This document shows, in pieces, positions 27,586-35,954 of a stretch of DNA of 37,906 nt. The notes below the pieces were generated by a model. It was not told the origin of the DNA and ran no database searches. It saw only the letters and a list, made by a program, of their open reading frames with translations. The stretch is from Bacteroidaceae bacterium (GTDB lineage Bacteria > Bacteroidota > Bacteroidia > Bacteroidales > Bacteroidaceae): assembly GCA_017381015.1 (NCBI GenBank), contig JAFOCV010000035.1:1-37906 (forward strand), read 5' to 3'. The position numbers were made by a program, and so were the translations under genes. The stretch's first letter is position 1. Every line of letters begins with the position of its first letter.

Positions 27586-27711
27586 CCTAAAAACGACTTT
27601 ACGCATTTCAAAAGAGTGATTTCTATCCCTAAAAATGACTTTCTGTATTTCGGAAGAATGATTCCTACTCCTAAAATCGAATTTCTACACTTCTGGTGAG
27701 AGTTTTTGGAT
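27586..27711 (+). repeat. Three tandem 42-bp repeats
   Basis: Units start at 27586, 27628 and 27670, an exact 42-bp period. Each begins CCTAAAA followed by a YGAMTTT-type core (CCTAAAAACGACTTT; CCTAAAAATGACTTT; CCTAAAATCGAATTT). The first two match well along their length, with AGAGTGATTTCTA against AGAATGATTCCTA near their ends; the third decays in its second half. Confidence 0.8.
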
Positions 27712-27791
27712 ACAGAAATCTATTTCGATGGCCTTGGAAATATAGTTTTGTGTTTTCTGCGCCTTGGGCCATCTGATTATTTTCTCAGACC

Positions 27792-27823
27792 TTTGTTCAT
27801 GTGAAAATAAAGCATTATCTTCG
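27792..27823 (+). promoter_or_regulatory. Promoter of the ATP-grasp gene
   Basis: TTTG (-33) at 27792-27795, 20-bp spacer, -7 box TATCTTCG at 27816-27823; ATG at 27853. Confidence 0.7.
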
Positions 27824-27852
27824 CATTGTAAAAACAAATCCATTGAGAGAAA

Positions 27853-28737
27853 ATGAAACTGTATATCTTTAATCCTGAGAATGATATGGCGTTGGCAAGC
27901 GGTTCGCCAGGATATACTCCGCCGGCTAATATCCGGGAGTATAGGAGAGCGCATTGGCGATTGCCAAGGCTTTGGGCCACCGAAGACGATGTGGTATGGG
28001 ATGGAGAAAGCAGTTTGAAGGCCTTGTTCGAGGGTGGGGGAGGTGCACCACCAGAGATATGTCCCTGGGGATGGTCGCCCGCCTTGGTGCACGAATTGGA
28101 GGTGGCAGGTGTTCCCTCCGAATTATTGCCAAGCAAGGAGTTTCTGAGACGATTGCGTACACTGTCATCGCGCGAAAGTACCGTGCCTTTGCAACGGGCT
28201 TTAGGCATTGATGCCAGAGTTTGCAAGACGATGGCAGATGTGGAGCATTGCGTGACTCAGTGGGAAAAGGTGGTGCTGAAGTCGCCTTGGAGCAGTAGTG
28301 GCAAGGGGTTGATGATGCAGGACAATCCCAACTGGCGTAATTGGGTTGTGCGCATACTTCGCTTGCAAGGCTCGGTGATAGTGGAGCGCCTGATGGAAAA
28401 GAAACAGGACTTTGCCATGGAATTTTGGTTGACAGGTGCCGAAGCCCGTTACATGGGGCTCAATGTGTTTGTTACTGATGCACATGGGCATTTTTTGGAA
28501 AATAAGGAAGCCTCGCAAGAAGCCAACATAGCTCTGATAACCAAGATGCTATCCCACGAAGAGCAATTGACAACTATCCGCCAATGGTACGAAACCAAGT
28601 TGCCCGAACTTGCGCCATGGTACGAGGGCCCCGTGGGTGTGGATATGATGGTGCTTGCCAATGGAGAATTGCATCCCTGCATAGAAATCAATTGGCGAAT
28701 GACCATGGGAATGGTGGAAGTGATACGCCAACGATAA
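27853..28737 (+). CDS. ATP-grasp-like protein of unknown substrate
   Basis: A 294-residue soluble protein with ATP-grasp features: a nucleotide-binding lysine and glycine-rich loop (VVLKSPWSSSGKGLMM; K143, S147-K151), the hinge-like SVIVERLMEKKQDFAMEFWL, and the magnesium-binding end GVDMMVLANGELHPCIEINW with D264, E278, N280 and R282. Such enzymes join a carboxylate to an amine or thiol through an acyl phosphate. The N-terminal 110 residues (IFNPENDMALASG) would hold the acceptor part; I do not recognise them. It is divergent from the GT-DUF4922-SpoIID gene across a 401-bp gap, so a shared pathway is possible but unproven. It has its own promoter and no cotranscribed neighbour. Confidence 0.75.
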   Translation: MKLYIFNPENDMALASGSPGYTPPANIREYRRAHWRLPRLWATEDDVVWDGESSLKALFEGGGGAPPEICPWGWSPALVHELEVAGVPSELLPSKEFLRRLRTLSSRESTVPLQRALGIDARVCKTMADVEHCVTQWEKVVLKSPWSSSGKGLMMQDNPNWRNWVVRILRLQGSVIVERLMEKKQDFAMEFWLTGAEARYMGLNVFVTDAHGHFLENKEASQEANIALITKMLSHEEQLTTIRQWYETKLPELAPWYEGPVGVDMMVLANGELHPCIEINWRMTMGMVEVIRQR

Positions 28738-28805
28738 GCGTACTGCTCCTGCATTCCCTGGGCTTTCTGAATAGTGGTGTTATTGGATTGGGTGGGATGA
28801 TTCGG

Positions 28806-28841
28806 ATTACTCTGAGTGCTCTGATTTATCTGATTACTCTG
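28806..28841 (-). repeat. Four 9-bp tandem repeats, AGTAATCAG type
   Basis: On the plus strand, 9-bp units ATTACTCTG, AGTGCTCTG, ATTTATCTG and ATTACTCTG follow each other at 28806, 28815, 28824 and 28833. In the other orientation they read as AGTAATCAG-like units, the same family as the arrays near 505, 11987 and 13682. The array lies between the ATP-grasp gene and the tRNA-Gln terminator. Confidence 0.85.
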
Positions 28842-28911
28842 ATAAGCTTGATTGTTAGGAGTGCTTAGATTGTCTCGATTTTGGGTGTTCTCCTTCCGTC
28901 CTTCAATTTTT

Positions 28912-28946
28912 GCAAAAGAAAAACTGAGAACCTTTTGGATTCTCAG
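28912..28946 (-). terminator. Terminator of tRNA-Gln
   Basis: On the minus strand CTGAGAATCC and GGTTCTCAG form a stem (one bulged A) around AAAA, at 28924-28946, followed by TTTTTCTTTT. It begins 10 bp after the tRNA 3' end. Confidence 0.8.
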
Positions 28947-28955
28947 CTTTCTGTG

Positions 28956-29026
28956 TTGGGCTACCCGGACTCGAACCAGGAAAGGCAGGACCAGAATCTG
29001 CAGTGTTACCATTACACCATAGCCCA
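28956..29026 (-). tRNA. tRNA-Gln (anticodon CUG)
   Basis: A complete cloverleaf of 71 nt. The acceptor stem is TGGGCTA/TAGCCCA with the weak U1-A72 pair typical of tRNA-Gln, and the D-arm is GTG...CAC with AATGGTAA in the loop. The anticodon arm is GCAGA-TTCTGGT-CCTGC (one A-C mismatch), giving anticodon CUG for codon CAG. The variable loop has 4 nt and the T-arm is CCTGG-TTCGAGT-CCGGG. The discriminator is A and CCA is not encoded. It has its own promoter and terminator. Confidence 0.95.
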
Positions 29027-29081
29027 ATCAATGTGTGCTCGTGGATGTGAGCCTTCGTGGCTTGTTTCCCGTTTGCGAGTG

Positions 29082-29113
29082 CAAAGGTAAGCCGTTTTCT
29101 TGACTTGACCAAA
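29082..29113 (-). promoter_or_regulatory. tRNA-Gln promoter
   Basis: On the minus strand TTTG (-33) at 29110-29113, 20-bp spacer, perfect -7 box TACCTTTG at 29082-29089, about 55 bp before the mature tRNA 5' end. Confidence 0.75.
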
Positions 29114-29160
29114 CTTTTTTGTGAAAAAATGTTAAAAAAGTCCCGAATTTCTTCACTTTT

Positions 29161-29192
29161 TTTGTCTTCTACCCTTAAAAGTCGTACCTTTG
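29161..29192 (+). promoter_or_regulatory. Promoter of the rsfS-ftsH-cdsA operon
   Basis: TTTG (-33) at 29161-29164, 20-bp spacer, perfect -7 box TACCTTTG at 29185-29192. It rules out the TTG start at 29190 for rsfS. Confidence 0.8.
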
Positions 29193-29213
29193 GGGCATAA
29201 TTGTAATAAAATA

Positions 29214-29579
29214 ATGTATAAGCAAGGAACGAACAAAATGCTGGATTCTATCATCGATGGTATTCAGGACAAGAAAGGTCACGATATAGTAATAGTGGAT
29301 TTGAGCAATATCGACGATACAATCTGCACATATTTCGTGATAGCACAAGGCGGAAGCCCTGCTCAGGTGCATGCTTTGGCAATGAGTGTGGGTGAAAAGG
29401 CACGCGAAAATTGTGGTGCACGCCCCTTGGCGGTAGATGGTTTGCGCAATAGCACATGGGTGGCAATGGATTATGCCGATATCATAGTGCATATCTTTGT
29501 ACTCGAGGAGCGCGAGTTTTACGATATAGAGCATCTTTGGGCAGATGCCGAACTAACAGCAATTCCAGATTTAGACTAA
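29214..29579 (+). CDS. rsfS: Ribosomal silencing factor RsfS
   Basis: Binds ribosomal protein uL14 and blocks 30S-50S joining when nutrients are short. The 121-residue product has the DUF143/RsfS fold signatures: DKKGHDIVIVDLSNIDDTIC-like beta-helix start (GHDIVIVDLSNIDDTICTYF), VIAQGGSPAQVHALAMSV, then the C-terminal WVAMDYADIIVHIFVLEERE followed by FYDIEHLW. Start: ATG 29214 lies about 15 nt after the expected transcription start; ATG 29238 is an alternative. Its stop shares one base with the ftsH ATG (TAATG), so the two are coupled. Confidence 0.95.
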   Translation: MYKQGTNKMLDSIIDGIQDKKGHDIVIVDLSNIDDTICTYFVIAQGGSPAQVHALAMSVGEKARENCGARPLAVDGLRNSTWVAMDYADIIVHIFVLEEREFYDIEHLWADAELTAIPDLD

Positions 29580-31600
29580 TGGCAAATAATAGCAACAACA
29601 AGCAGAAGAAGCCTGGGTTTAGTTTCACCTGGGTGTATATCATCATTCTTGGTATATTAGGCTTCCTCTTTGTGACTGGAGATGAGAAATCACTCACGGC
29701 ATCAGCCACGAAGGAGGTAAGCTATACAGAGTTTCAAAAGTATGTGCGCGAAGGATACGGCAAAGCATTGGTTGCCAATAAGGACGATGGTACGGCCGAA
29801 TTGCAACTATTGCCCGAGCACTATCGCGATGTATTTCCCGGCAACAAGGATTTCAAGGGCCAGACTCCATCGGTGGTAACCCAGTATCCCAGTTCGGACA
29901 AGTTGGACGAGTTCATCGAGTCAGAACGCGCTAATGGTAATTTTACAGGTGACGTGCGTTACGAGCATCAGGAAGACTCGCCATGGTGGAGTTTCTTGCT
30001 CAACATCGGCCCCATGCTCTTGCTAGTGTTCTTTTGGATATTCATCATGAGAAGAATGAGCGGTGGCGCTTCGTCCAATAGCGAAGGCGGAGGCCCCATG
30101 GGTATCTTCAATGTAGGCAAGAGCCGTGCACGATTGATAGAGAAGGAAGACGCCAAGGTGACTTTCAAGGATGTGGCAGGTCAGGAAGGTGCCAAGCAAG
30201 AGGTTCAGGAAATCGTGGACTTCTTGAAAAATCCTGCCAAGTACACCGAATTGGGCGGTAAGATACCTAAAGGAGCTTTGCTGGTAGGTCCTCCAGGAAC
30301 AGGTAAGACCCTCTTGGCAAAGGCCGTAGCTGGCGAAGCAGACGTACCATTTTTCTCAATGAGTGGTTCGGACTTCGTGGAAATGTTTGTGGGTGTGGGA
30401 GCAAGCCGTGTGCGTGACCTCTTCCGCAAGGCCAAGGAAAAGAGCCCATGTATCATCTTCATCGACGAGATTGATGCCGTGGGAAGAGCAAGAAGCAAGA
30501 ACATCAGCACCGGTGGCAATGATGAGCGAGAGAATACTCTCAATCAGTTGCTCACCGAGATGGATGGCTTTGGCACCAATAGCGGTGTTATTATCCTAGC
30601 GGCCACCAACCGTGCTGACATCCTGGATAAGGCCCTTTTGCGTGCAGGACGTTTTGACCGTCAGATACACGTGGACCTACCCGATGTGAACGAGCGACGC
30701 GCCATCTTCGAAGTACATTTGCGTCCCATTAAGAAAGCCGACGATTTGGATTTGGATTTCCTATCTCGCCAGACCCCAGGTTTCTCTGGTGCAGATATTG
30801 CCAACGTATGTAACGAGGCAGCTCTCATTGCCGCTCGTCATGGACATACCACCGTGGGCAAGGAGAACTTCCTGGCGGCCGTAGATCGTATCATCGGAGG
30901 TTTGGAGAAGAAGACCAAGGTAATGACCGTGGAGGAGAAACGTACCATTGCCTTGCACGAGGCTGGTCATGCCACCGTCAGCTGGCATCTACAATATGCC
31001 AATCCCCTGGTCAAGGTGACCATCGTGCCACGTGGACGAGCCCTTGGTGCAGCATGGTACTTGCCCGAAGAACGTCAGATTACCACAAAGGAGCAGATGC
31101 TTGACGAGATGTGTGCCACTTTGGGTGGACGTGCCGCAGAAGAACTTTTCACCGGTCATATCTCTTCTGGTGCCATGAACGACTTGGAGCGTGTGACCAA
31201 GCAGGCATATGGCATGATTGCTTACATGGGTATGAGTGAAAAGTTGCCCAACCTCAGTTATTACAACAACGACGAGTATCAATTCCAGCGCCCATATAGC
31301 GAAGAAACAGCCAGACAGATAGATGCAGAGGTTCAGCGAATGATAGCAGAGCAATATGCACGTGCCAAAGCCTTGCTCTCGCAACAGAAAGAAGGACACG
31401 CTCAGCTCACTCAGATATTGCAGGAGCGCGAAGTAATCTTTGCAGAAGACGTGGAGAATATCTTCGGCAAGCGTCCATGGGTGAGTCGCACAGAGGAATT
31501 GCTTGAGTCTTCATCCGTAGCAACTCCTATTGAAGAGGAAGGCAGCACCATGGCGCCTCTATCGGAAAAGCCTCAGGAAGTAGATTCTCAGGAAAACTAA
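29579..31600 (+). CDS. ftsH: ATP-dependent zinc metalloprotease FtsH
   Basis: Inner-membrane AAA+ protease that degrades misfolded membrane proteins and regulatory proteins. The 673-residue product has TM1 near 15-34 ([19 protein letters not shown]), a periplasmic part, and TM2 near 137-157 ([20 protein letters not shown]). The AAA domain has Walker [14 protein letters not shown] (about 236) and Walker [16 protein letters not shown]. The second region of homology follows ([20 protein letters not shown]), then the zinc site HEAGH (about 460). The C-terminal tail is acidic and Ser/Glu-rich. Start ATG 29579 follows from the overlap with rsfS. Middle gene of rsfS-ftsH-cdsA. Confidence 0.98.
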   Translation: MANNSNNKQKKPGFSFTWVYIIILGILGFLFVTGDEKSLTASATKEVSYTEFQKYVREGYGKALVANKDDGTAELQLLPEHYRDVFPGNKDFKGQTPSVVTQYPSSDKLDEFIESERANGNFTGDVRYEHQEDSPWWSFLLNIGPMLLLVFFWIFIMRRMSGGASSNSEGGGPMGIFNVGKSRARLIEKEDAKVTFKDVAGQEGAKQEVQEIVDFLKNPAKYTELGGKIPKGALLVGPPGTGKTLLAKAVAGEADVPFFSMSGSDFVEMFVGVGASRVRDLFRKAKEKSPCIIFIDEIDAVGRARSKNISTGGNDERENTLNQLLTEMDGFGTNSGVIILAATNRADILDKALLRAGRFDRQIHVDLPDVNERRAIFEVHLRPIKKADDLDLDFLSRQTPGFSGADIANVCNEAALIAARHGHTTVGKENFLAAVDRIIGGLEKKTKVMTVEEKRTIALHEAGHATVSWHLQYANPLVKVTIVPRGRALGAAWYLPEERQITTKEQMLDEMCATLGGRAAEELFTGHISSGAMNDLERVTKQAYGMIAYMGMSEKLPNLSYYNNDEYQFQRPYSEETARQIDAEVQRMIAEQYARAKALLSQQKEGHAQLTQILQEREVIFAEDVENIFGKRPWVSRTEELLESSSVATPIEEEGSTMAPLSEKPQEVDSQEN

Positions 31601-31631
31601 GTTTTATCCATTCAAAAAACTATAAAACAAC

Positions 31632-32498
31632 GTGAATAATTTTATCGTTCGCACCCTTACAGGTGTAGCTTTCGTAGCAGTACTCGTGGCATCTATCGTG
31701 TATAGCCCCTTCAGCTTTGGAGCTCTCTTTGCGGTAGTGTCTGCACTCTCCACTATGGAGTTTTGTAATATAGTGAACAAGCAAGCTGGTGTGCAAACCA
31801 ATGTTTTCATCTCCATTTTGGCCAGTTTGATGCTCTTCTTTGCAATCTTTGCATATAGTTGTGGTTATGCAAATGCAGTGCTCCTCATGCCTTCGTCGGT
31901 ATTCCTGCCTTATTTGCTCACGATTATCTATCTGTTGGTAAGCCAACTATATTCTGGTCGTGAAAATGCTTTGGCATCATGGGCTTTCACTATGATGGGA
32001 CAATTATATGTGGCACTTCCATTTGCTCTGCTCAATTGCATAGCATTTGTTCCCTATCCCCAATCTTCTATGGGTACAGCTTATATCTTTATGTATCCTT
32101 TGGCCGTGTTCCTTTTCTTGTGGAGTAGTGACTCTGGTGCTTATTGTGTAGGCTCGCTTTTGGGCAAGAAGATACCATACCGTCTCTTCCCCAGCATCTC
32201 TCCCAATAAGTCATGGATAGGAAGCATCGGTGGTACGTTGCTGGCAGTAGGTGTAGGAGCCATTATCTCTCGCTTTGAACCCTCGCTCACTCTCCTTCAG
32301 TGGATGGGTTTCGGTCTTGTGGTAGCCATCTTTGGCACATGGGGTGATTTGGTAGAGAGCCAAATCAAGCGTCAGTTGGGTATCAAGGATAGTGGCAACG
32401 TATTACCCGGTCATGGTGGTATGCTGGATCGCTTTGATAGTAGCCTTTTGGCTATTCCAGCCTCTCTCATCTATCTCCACTTTATTTGGAGTCTATAA
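31632..32498 (+). CDS. cdsA: Phosphatidate cytidylyltransferase
   Basis: Inner-membrane enzyme making CDP-diacylglycerol from phosphatidate and CTP, the branch point to all phospholipids. The 288-residue product has about eight hydrophobic helices and the C-terminal family signature (ESQIKRQLG, then KDSGNVLPGHGGMLDRFDS). The start is GTG 31632, 31 bp after the ftsH stop; no ATG gives the usual FIVRTLTGVAF N-terminus. Last gene of the operon with a strong bidirectional terminator behind it. Confidence 0.97.
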   Translation: MNNFIVRTLTGVAFVAVLVASIVYSPFSFGALFAVVSALSTMEFCNIVNKQAGVQTNVFISILASLMLFFAIFAYSCGYANAVLLMPSSVFLPYLLTIIYLLVSQLYSGRENALASWAFTMMGQLYVALPFALLNCIAFVPYPQSSMGTAYIFMYPLAVFLFLWSSDSGAYCVGSLLGKKIPYRLFPSISPNKSWIGSIGGTLLAVGVGAIISRFEPSLTLLQWMGFGLVVAIFGTWGDLVESQIKRQLGIKDSGNVLPGHGGMLDRFDSSLLAIPASLIYLHFIWSL

Positions 32499-32516
32499 TC
32501 TTGTAAAATCAACTAT

Positions 32517-32562
32517 AAAAAAGCATCCGCATAGCCTTAAAACTATGCGGATGTATTTGTTT
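32517..32562. terminator. Bidirectional terminator between cdsA and ridA
   Basis: CATCCGCATAG (32524-32534) pairs perfectly with CTATGCGGATG (32543-32553), 8-base loop. A T-rich tail follows on the plus strand and an A-tract on the other side gives CTTTTTTAT on the minus strand, so it serves both convergent genes. Confidence 0.9.
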
Positions 32563-32586
32563 ATGGGAAACTTTGTATGGCGTGAA

Positions 32587-32961
32587 TTACTTCACCGCCA
32601 AAACCTCAATTTCCACTAGAGCACCCTTGGGAAGATCCTTAACAGCTACGGCAGAACGAGCGGGGAAGGGCTGGGAGAAGAACTGAGCGTAAACCTCATT
32701 CATTGCTACAAAGTTGGCCATATCGCTCAAGAAAACGGTGGTCTTTACCACGTGAGCAAGGTCGGTGCCAGCTGCTTCCAATACCTTACTGGCATTGGTG
32801 AGTACCTGACGTGTCTGCTCCTGAATACCACCCTCTACGAATGCACCAGTAGCTGGGTCGATGGGTATCTGACCGCTACAAAATACCATACCATTTGCTT
32901 CGATTGCCTGGCTATAGGGACCAATAGCTGCAGGCGCCTTGTCTGTGCTGATTACGTTCAT
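32587..32961 (-). CDS. ridA: RidA family enamine/imine deaminase
   Basis: Cytoplasmic trimeric enzyme that hydrolyses reactive 2-aminoacrylate and 2-aminocrotonate, intermediates released by PLP enzymes such as threonine dehydratase. The 124-residue product is full length. It has AIGPYSQAIEANGMVFCSGQ, the intersubunit arginine R102 in FPARSAVAVKDLPKGALVEI, and the catalytic-site glutamate (E117/E119 in VEIEVLAVK). It lies downstream of the threonine ammonia-lyase gene on the same strand (135-bp AT-rich gap), a fitting functional pair. Confidence 0.95.
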   Translation of the reverse strand: MNVISTDKAPAAIGPYSQAIEANGMVFCSGQIPIDPATGAFVEGGIQEQTRQVLTNASKVLEAAGTDLAHVVKTTVFLSDMANFVAMNEVYAQFFSQPFPARSAVAVKDLPKGALVEIEVLAVK

Positions 32962-33096
32962 AAGTCTATTGTTTTTTATTTGTGTTATATTATATGCGTT
33001 ATTTTAGCGTTGTGCTATGTGTTTTTGCGTAGTATAATATATGTGTAAAAGTTTTGAGTTACATTATATATATACTATATAGCGGAAGCGTTTTTT

Positions 33097-34299
33097 TTAG
33101 TGTATCTGGCATGTGACATCAAAACCAGCGTCTGCCAATGCATTGCAGATGGTATCTATGTGCTCATGGTTGCGTGTCTCCACTCTCAGTTGCAAGATAC
33201 AATCGGTGATGCGATCAGAGTCGTCATTGCGCTCATGGTTTACCTTGACAACATTGCCACCAAGGCTGGAAATAATTTGGCTTACACCCACTAGCTGACC
33301 AGGTTTGTCTTCCAGCTTTACTGTTAGTTTGCAGATGCGTCCGCTCTTGACAAGACCACGATGGATGACTCGGTTCAAGATGGTTACGTCTACATTACCA
33401 CCGCTGAGCAAGCAGATGGTCTTCTTGCCTTGGATGGGCACTTTGTTGAACATTGCTGCTGCTACGGCTACGGCACCTGCACCTTCCACAACCATCTTCT
33501 GTTGTTCGATGATGGCCAGGATGGCTGCGCAGATTTCGTCCTCGGTAACGGTGACAATGCCATCCAGATATTTGCGACACATTTCGTAGGTGAGGTCGCC
33601 AGGTTGCTTCACGGCAATACCATCAGCCACGGTGCAAACATTAGGCAGGCACTGGATATGTCCATCTGCCATACTCTGATACATGCCAGGAGCACCAGCG
33701 GCTTGCACGCCCCATACCTCTACCGCAGGATTGAGACTCTTGATGGCAAAGGCAATGCCACTGGCAAGTCCACCGCCACCGATGGGCACTATTACGCTTT
33801 GCACATCGGGCAATTGTTCCAGCAATTCAAGACCGATTGTGCCTTGTCCAGCGATTACGTGTTCATCGTTGAAGGGATGTACGAAGGCATAGCCATGCTC
33901 ATCTCTCAATTTTAGGGCATGCTGAAAGGCATCGTCGTAAACACCCGGTACCAGGCATATGTCGGCACCAAAGCGACGAGTGGCTTCAACCTTGCTGATA
34001 GGAGCACCCTCTGGCAGACAAATCAAAGACTTGACACCAGCATGCGAAGCACCCAGAGCCACGCCTTGAGCGTGATTACCAGCAGAGCAAGCTATTACGC
34101 CACGCTCCTTCTCTTCCTTGCTCAATTGAGAAATCTTATAACAGGCACCACGTACCTTGAACGAGCCCGTTACCTGCAGGTTTTCGGGTTTGAGATAGAT
34201 GTCAGCCTCAGGATTCAGACGAGGTGCTTGCACCAAGTCTGTTCTCCTGATTATGCTATTAAGCACATAGCGTGCTTTGTAAAGTTCGTCTAAATTCAT
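33097..34299 (-). CDS. ilvA: Threonine ammonia-lyase with ACT domain
   Basis: PLP enzyme converting threonine to 2-oxobutanoate and ammonia, the entry to isoleucine synthesis. The 400-residue product has the PLP lysine K48 in TGSFKVRGACYKI, the glycine loop PIGGGGLASG (about 172-181) that binds the phosphate, and CSAGNHAQGVA. A C-terminal ACT-like domain (about 325-400; KLTVKLEDKPGQLVGVSQII) marks the medium-length form; it is shorter than the two-ACT E. coli IlvA. Allosteric control is likely but its ligand cannot be told from sequence. It lies 174 bp after pepD and before ridA. Confidence 0.93.
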   Translation of the reverse strand: MNLDELYKARYVLNSIIRRTDLVQAPRLNPEADIYLKPENLQVTGSFKVRGACYKISQLSKEEKERGVIACSAGNHAQGVALGASHAGVKSLICLPEGAPISKVEATRRFGADICLVPGVYDDAFQHALKLRDEHGYAFVHPFNDEHVIAGQGTIGLELLEQLPDVQSVIVPIGGGGLASGIAFAIKSLNPAVEVWGVQAAGAPGMYQSMADGHIQCLPNVCTVADGIAVKQPGDLTYEMCRKYLDGIVTVTEDEICAAILAIIEQQKMVVEGAGAVAVAAAMFNKVPIQGKKTICLLSGGNVDVTILNRVIHRGLVKSGRICKLTVKLEDKPGQLVGVSQIISSLGGNVVKVNHERNDDSDRITDCILQLRVETRNHEHIDTICNALADAGFDVTCQIH

Positions 34300-34473
34300 T
34301 TCTTAAAACATTCTAAATAGGAAACGATAAAGCCGCTCACCATCGTTGCTAATTGTTTGCTAACATAATCGGTTTCGGGGATAAACACCAGTTGTTGGTT
34401 CCTGGGATGTTAGCCACTAACCGTTGGCTTTTGTTCAATTGGCACTAATAGTTTGCTGCTCGTCGTTAGCTGC
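34300..34473. other. Intergenic region between pepD and ilvA
   Basis: 174 bp without a gene. No TAnnTTTG box and no clear terminator were found. It contains repeated short words such as TTGCTAA, GTTAGC and CACTAA in both orientations, which give several weak hairpins but no clean repeat. Confidence 0.5.
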
Positions 34474-35919
34474 TTAAATGCTTGCCAAAAGAGCCTTCAG
34501 GAATACCCAGAACTTTTCTACACTGGGGATGTTGCAACGCTCATCGGGAGTGTGAGGAGAGCGCAATGTGGGACCAAAGCTTACTAGATCCATCTTGGGA
34601 TATACGGCACCAATGATGCTACATTCAAGACCAGCGTGGCACACCTCCACCTTGGCCTCCTCATGGAAGCACTCGCGGTATACGTCCACCATCTTTGCTA
34701 CGATGGGAGAGTCAAAGTTGGGTTGCCAACTACCATACTGACCACCAAACTCTACCTTCATGCCCACCATGCCAAAGGTGCACACCATCATCTCCTGCAA
34801 GAACTCTAGTTGGCTATCGCAACTGCTTCTGGCTAGGATGAGAATCTCTGCATTGCCCTCGCCAATATTGATGATAGCCAGATTGCTACTGGTCTCCACT
34901 ACAGAAGGAATGCTGGGGATGAAGCGCAATACGCCATTATGGCAAGCCATGATAGCGCTGATGAGATTGTCCTGAATCTCTACGGGCACTTGCTTGGCGG
35001 GCAATTCCACCATCTCCAGTGTAACCTCGATACCCTGCTCTACACCGCGATACTCTTCGGCATAGAGTTTCTGAGAGAAGGCGCAAAGTTCCTTGAGGTC
35101 TTCTACATTCTCCTGGGGAAGAGTCAAAATAGCCTCTGCGGTACGGGGAATAGCATTGCGCATGTTGCCACCCTTCCATGAAGCAAGGCGAGCCTCGTCG
35201 TCAAGAATAGCCTGGCGAACGATACGAGCAAGCAACTTGTTGGCATTGCCACGACCCTCGTTGATTTCAAGACCAGAGTGTCCGCCATAAAGGCCAGCCA
35301 CGGTAATCTTTACTGCTACGTCCTCGGCATCGGTGTCCACCTCCTGGTACTTCATTGAAGCAGAGATGTTTACGCCACCAGCACTACCGATTACGAATTC
35401 GCCCATGTTCTCATTGTCGATGTTCAGTAGGATGTCGCCCTTCAATGTGTCGGCACTCAGATGATTTACGCCATACATGCAGGTCTCCTCGTCGGCGGTA
35501 ATCAATGCCTCCAATGGGCCGTGCTCTATGTCCTTAGCCTCCAATACGGCCATGATGGCAGCCACGCCGATACCATCGTCAGCACCCAGTGTGGTACCCT
35601 TGGCCTTGAGCCATTCGCCATCAATCCATGTCTCGATGGGGTCAGTTTCAAAGTTGTGAGTGCTTTCGTCGGTTTTCTGAGGCACCATATCCATATGAGC
35701 CTGAAGCACGGCGGTGCGACAATTTTCCTTGCCAGGAGTGGCAGGCTTGCGCATTACGATATTCTCGGCATTATCCTTGTAGGCCTCAATGCCGCGCTCG
35801 GCAGCCCATTGAAGTAGGAATTCCTGTACTTTTGCCAGGTGTCCGCTAGGACGTGGAACCTGTGTGAGCAGATAGAAGTTCTGCCAAATTTCTCTTGGGT
35901 TAAGATCGTGAATAGTCAT
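34474..35919 (-). CDS. pepD: Aminoacyl-histidine dipeptidase
   Basis: Cytoplasmic M20C zinc peptidase that cleaves dipeptides such as carnosine-like Xaa-His. The 481-residue product has the metal ligands H75 and D77 (LQAHMDMVPQK), the bridging Asp in LGADDGIGVAA (114-115), E144/E145 in TADEETCMYG, and the C-terminal LRSPHTPDERCN histidine. The lid domain lies between. Length matches the family (about 485). It follows the flippase-like gene by 35 bp on the same strand and probably shares its transcript. Confidence 0.95.
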   Translation of the reverse strand: MTIHDLNPREIWQNFYLLTQVPRPSGHLAKVQEFLLQWAAERGIEAYKDNAENIVMRKPATPGKENCRTAVLQAHMDMVPQKTDESTHNFETDPIETWIDGEWLKAKGTTLGADDGIGVAAIMAVLEAKDIEHGPLEALITADEETCMYGVNHLSADTLKGDILLNIDNENMGEFVIGSAGGVNISASMKYQEVDTDAEDVAVKITVAGLYGGHSGLEINEGRGNANKLLARIVRQAILDDEARLASWKGGNMRNAIPRTAEAILTLPQENVEDLKELCAFSQKLYAEEYRGVEQGIEVTLEMVELPAKQVPVEIQDNLISAIMACHNGVLRFIPSIPSVVETSSNLAIINIGEGNAEILILARSSCDSQLEFLQEMMVCTFGMVGMKVEFGGQYGSWQPNFDSPIVAKMVDVYRECFHEEAKVEVCHAGLECSIIGAVYPKMDLVSFGPTLRSPHTPDERCNIPSVEKFWVFLKALLASI

Positions 35920-35954
35920 ATTAATTTGTTTTAGTTTGTTTTTTGAAATCTATG

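Larger units (their letters stand above)
27527..27852. other. Divergent intergenic region with 42-bp repeats
   Basis: No gene is seen. It contains three 42-bp tandem repeats (27586-27711) and the promoter of the ATP-grasp gene. The stretch 27527-27585 shows nothing further. Confidence 0.65.

Noticed and set aside
32740..32765. Possible parS site around CCACGTGAG in ridA
   Set aside because: Only the central CACGTGA core fits; the flanks do not match the 16-bp parS palindrome. TGTTCCACGTAGCGC near 27039 also matches only on one side.
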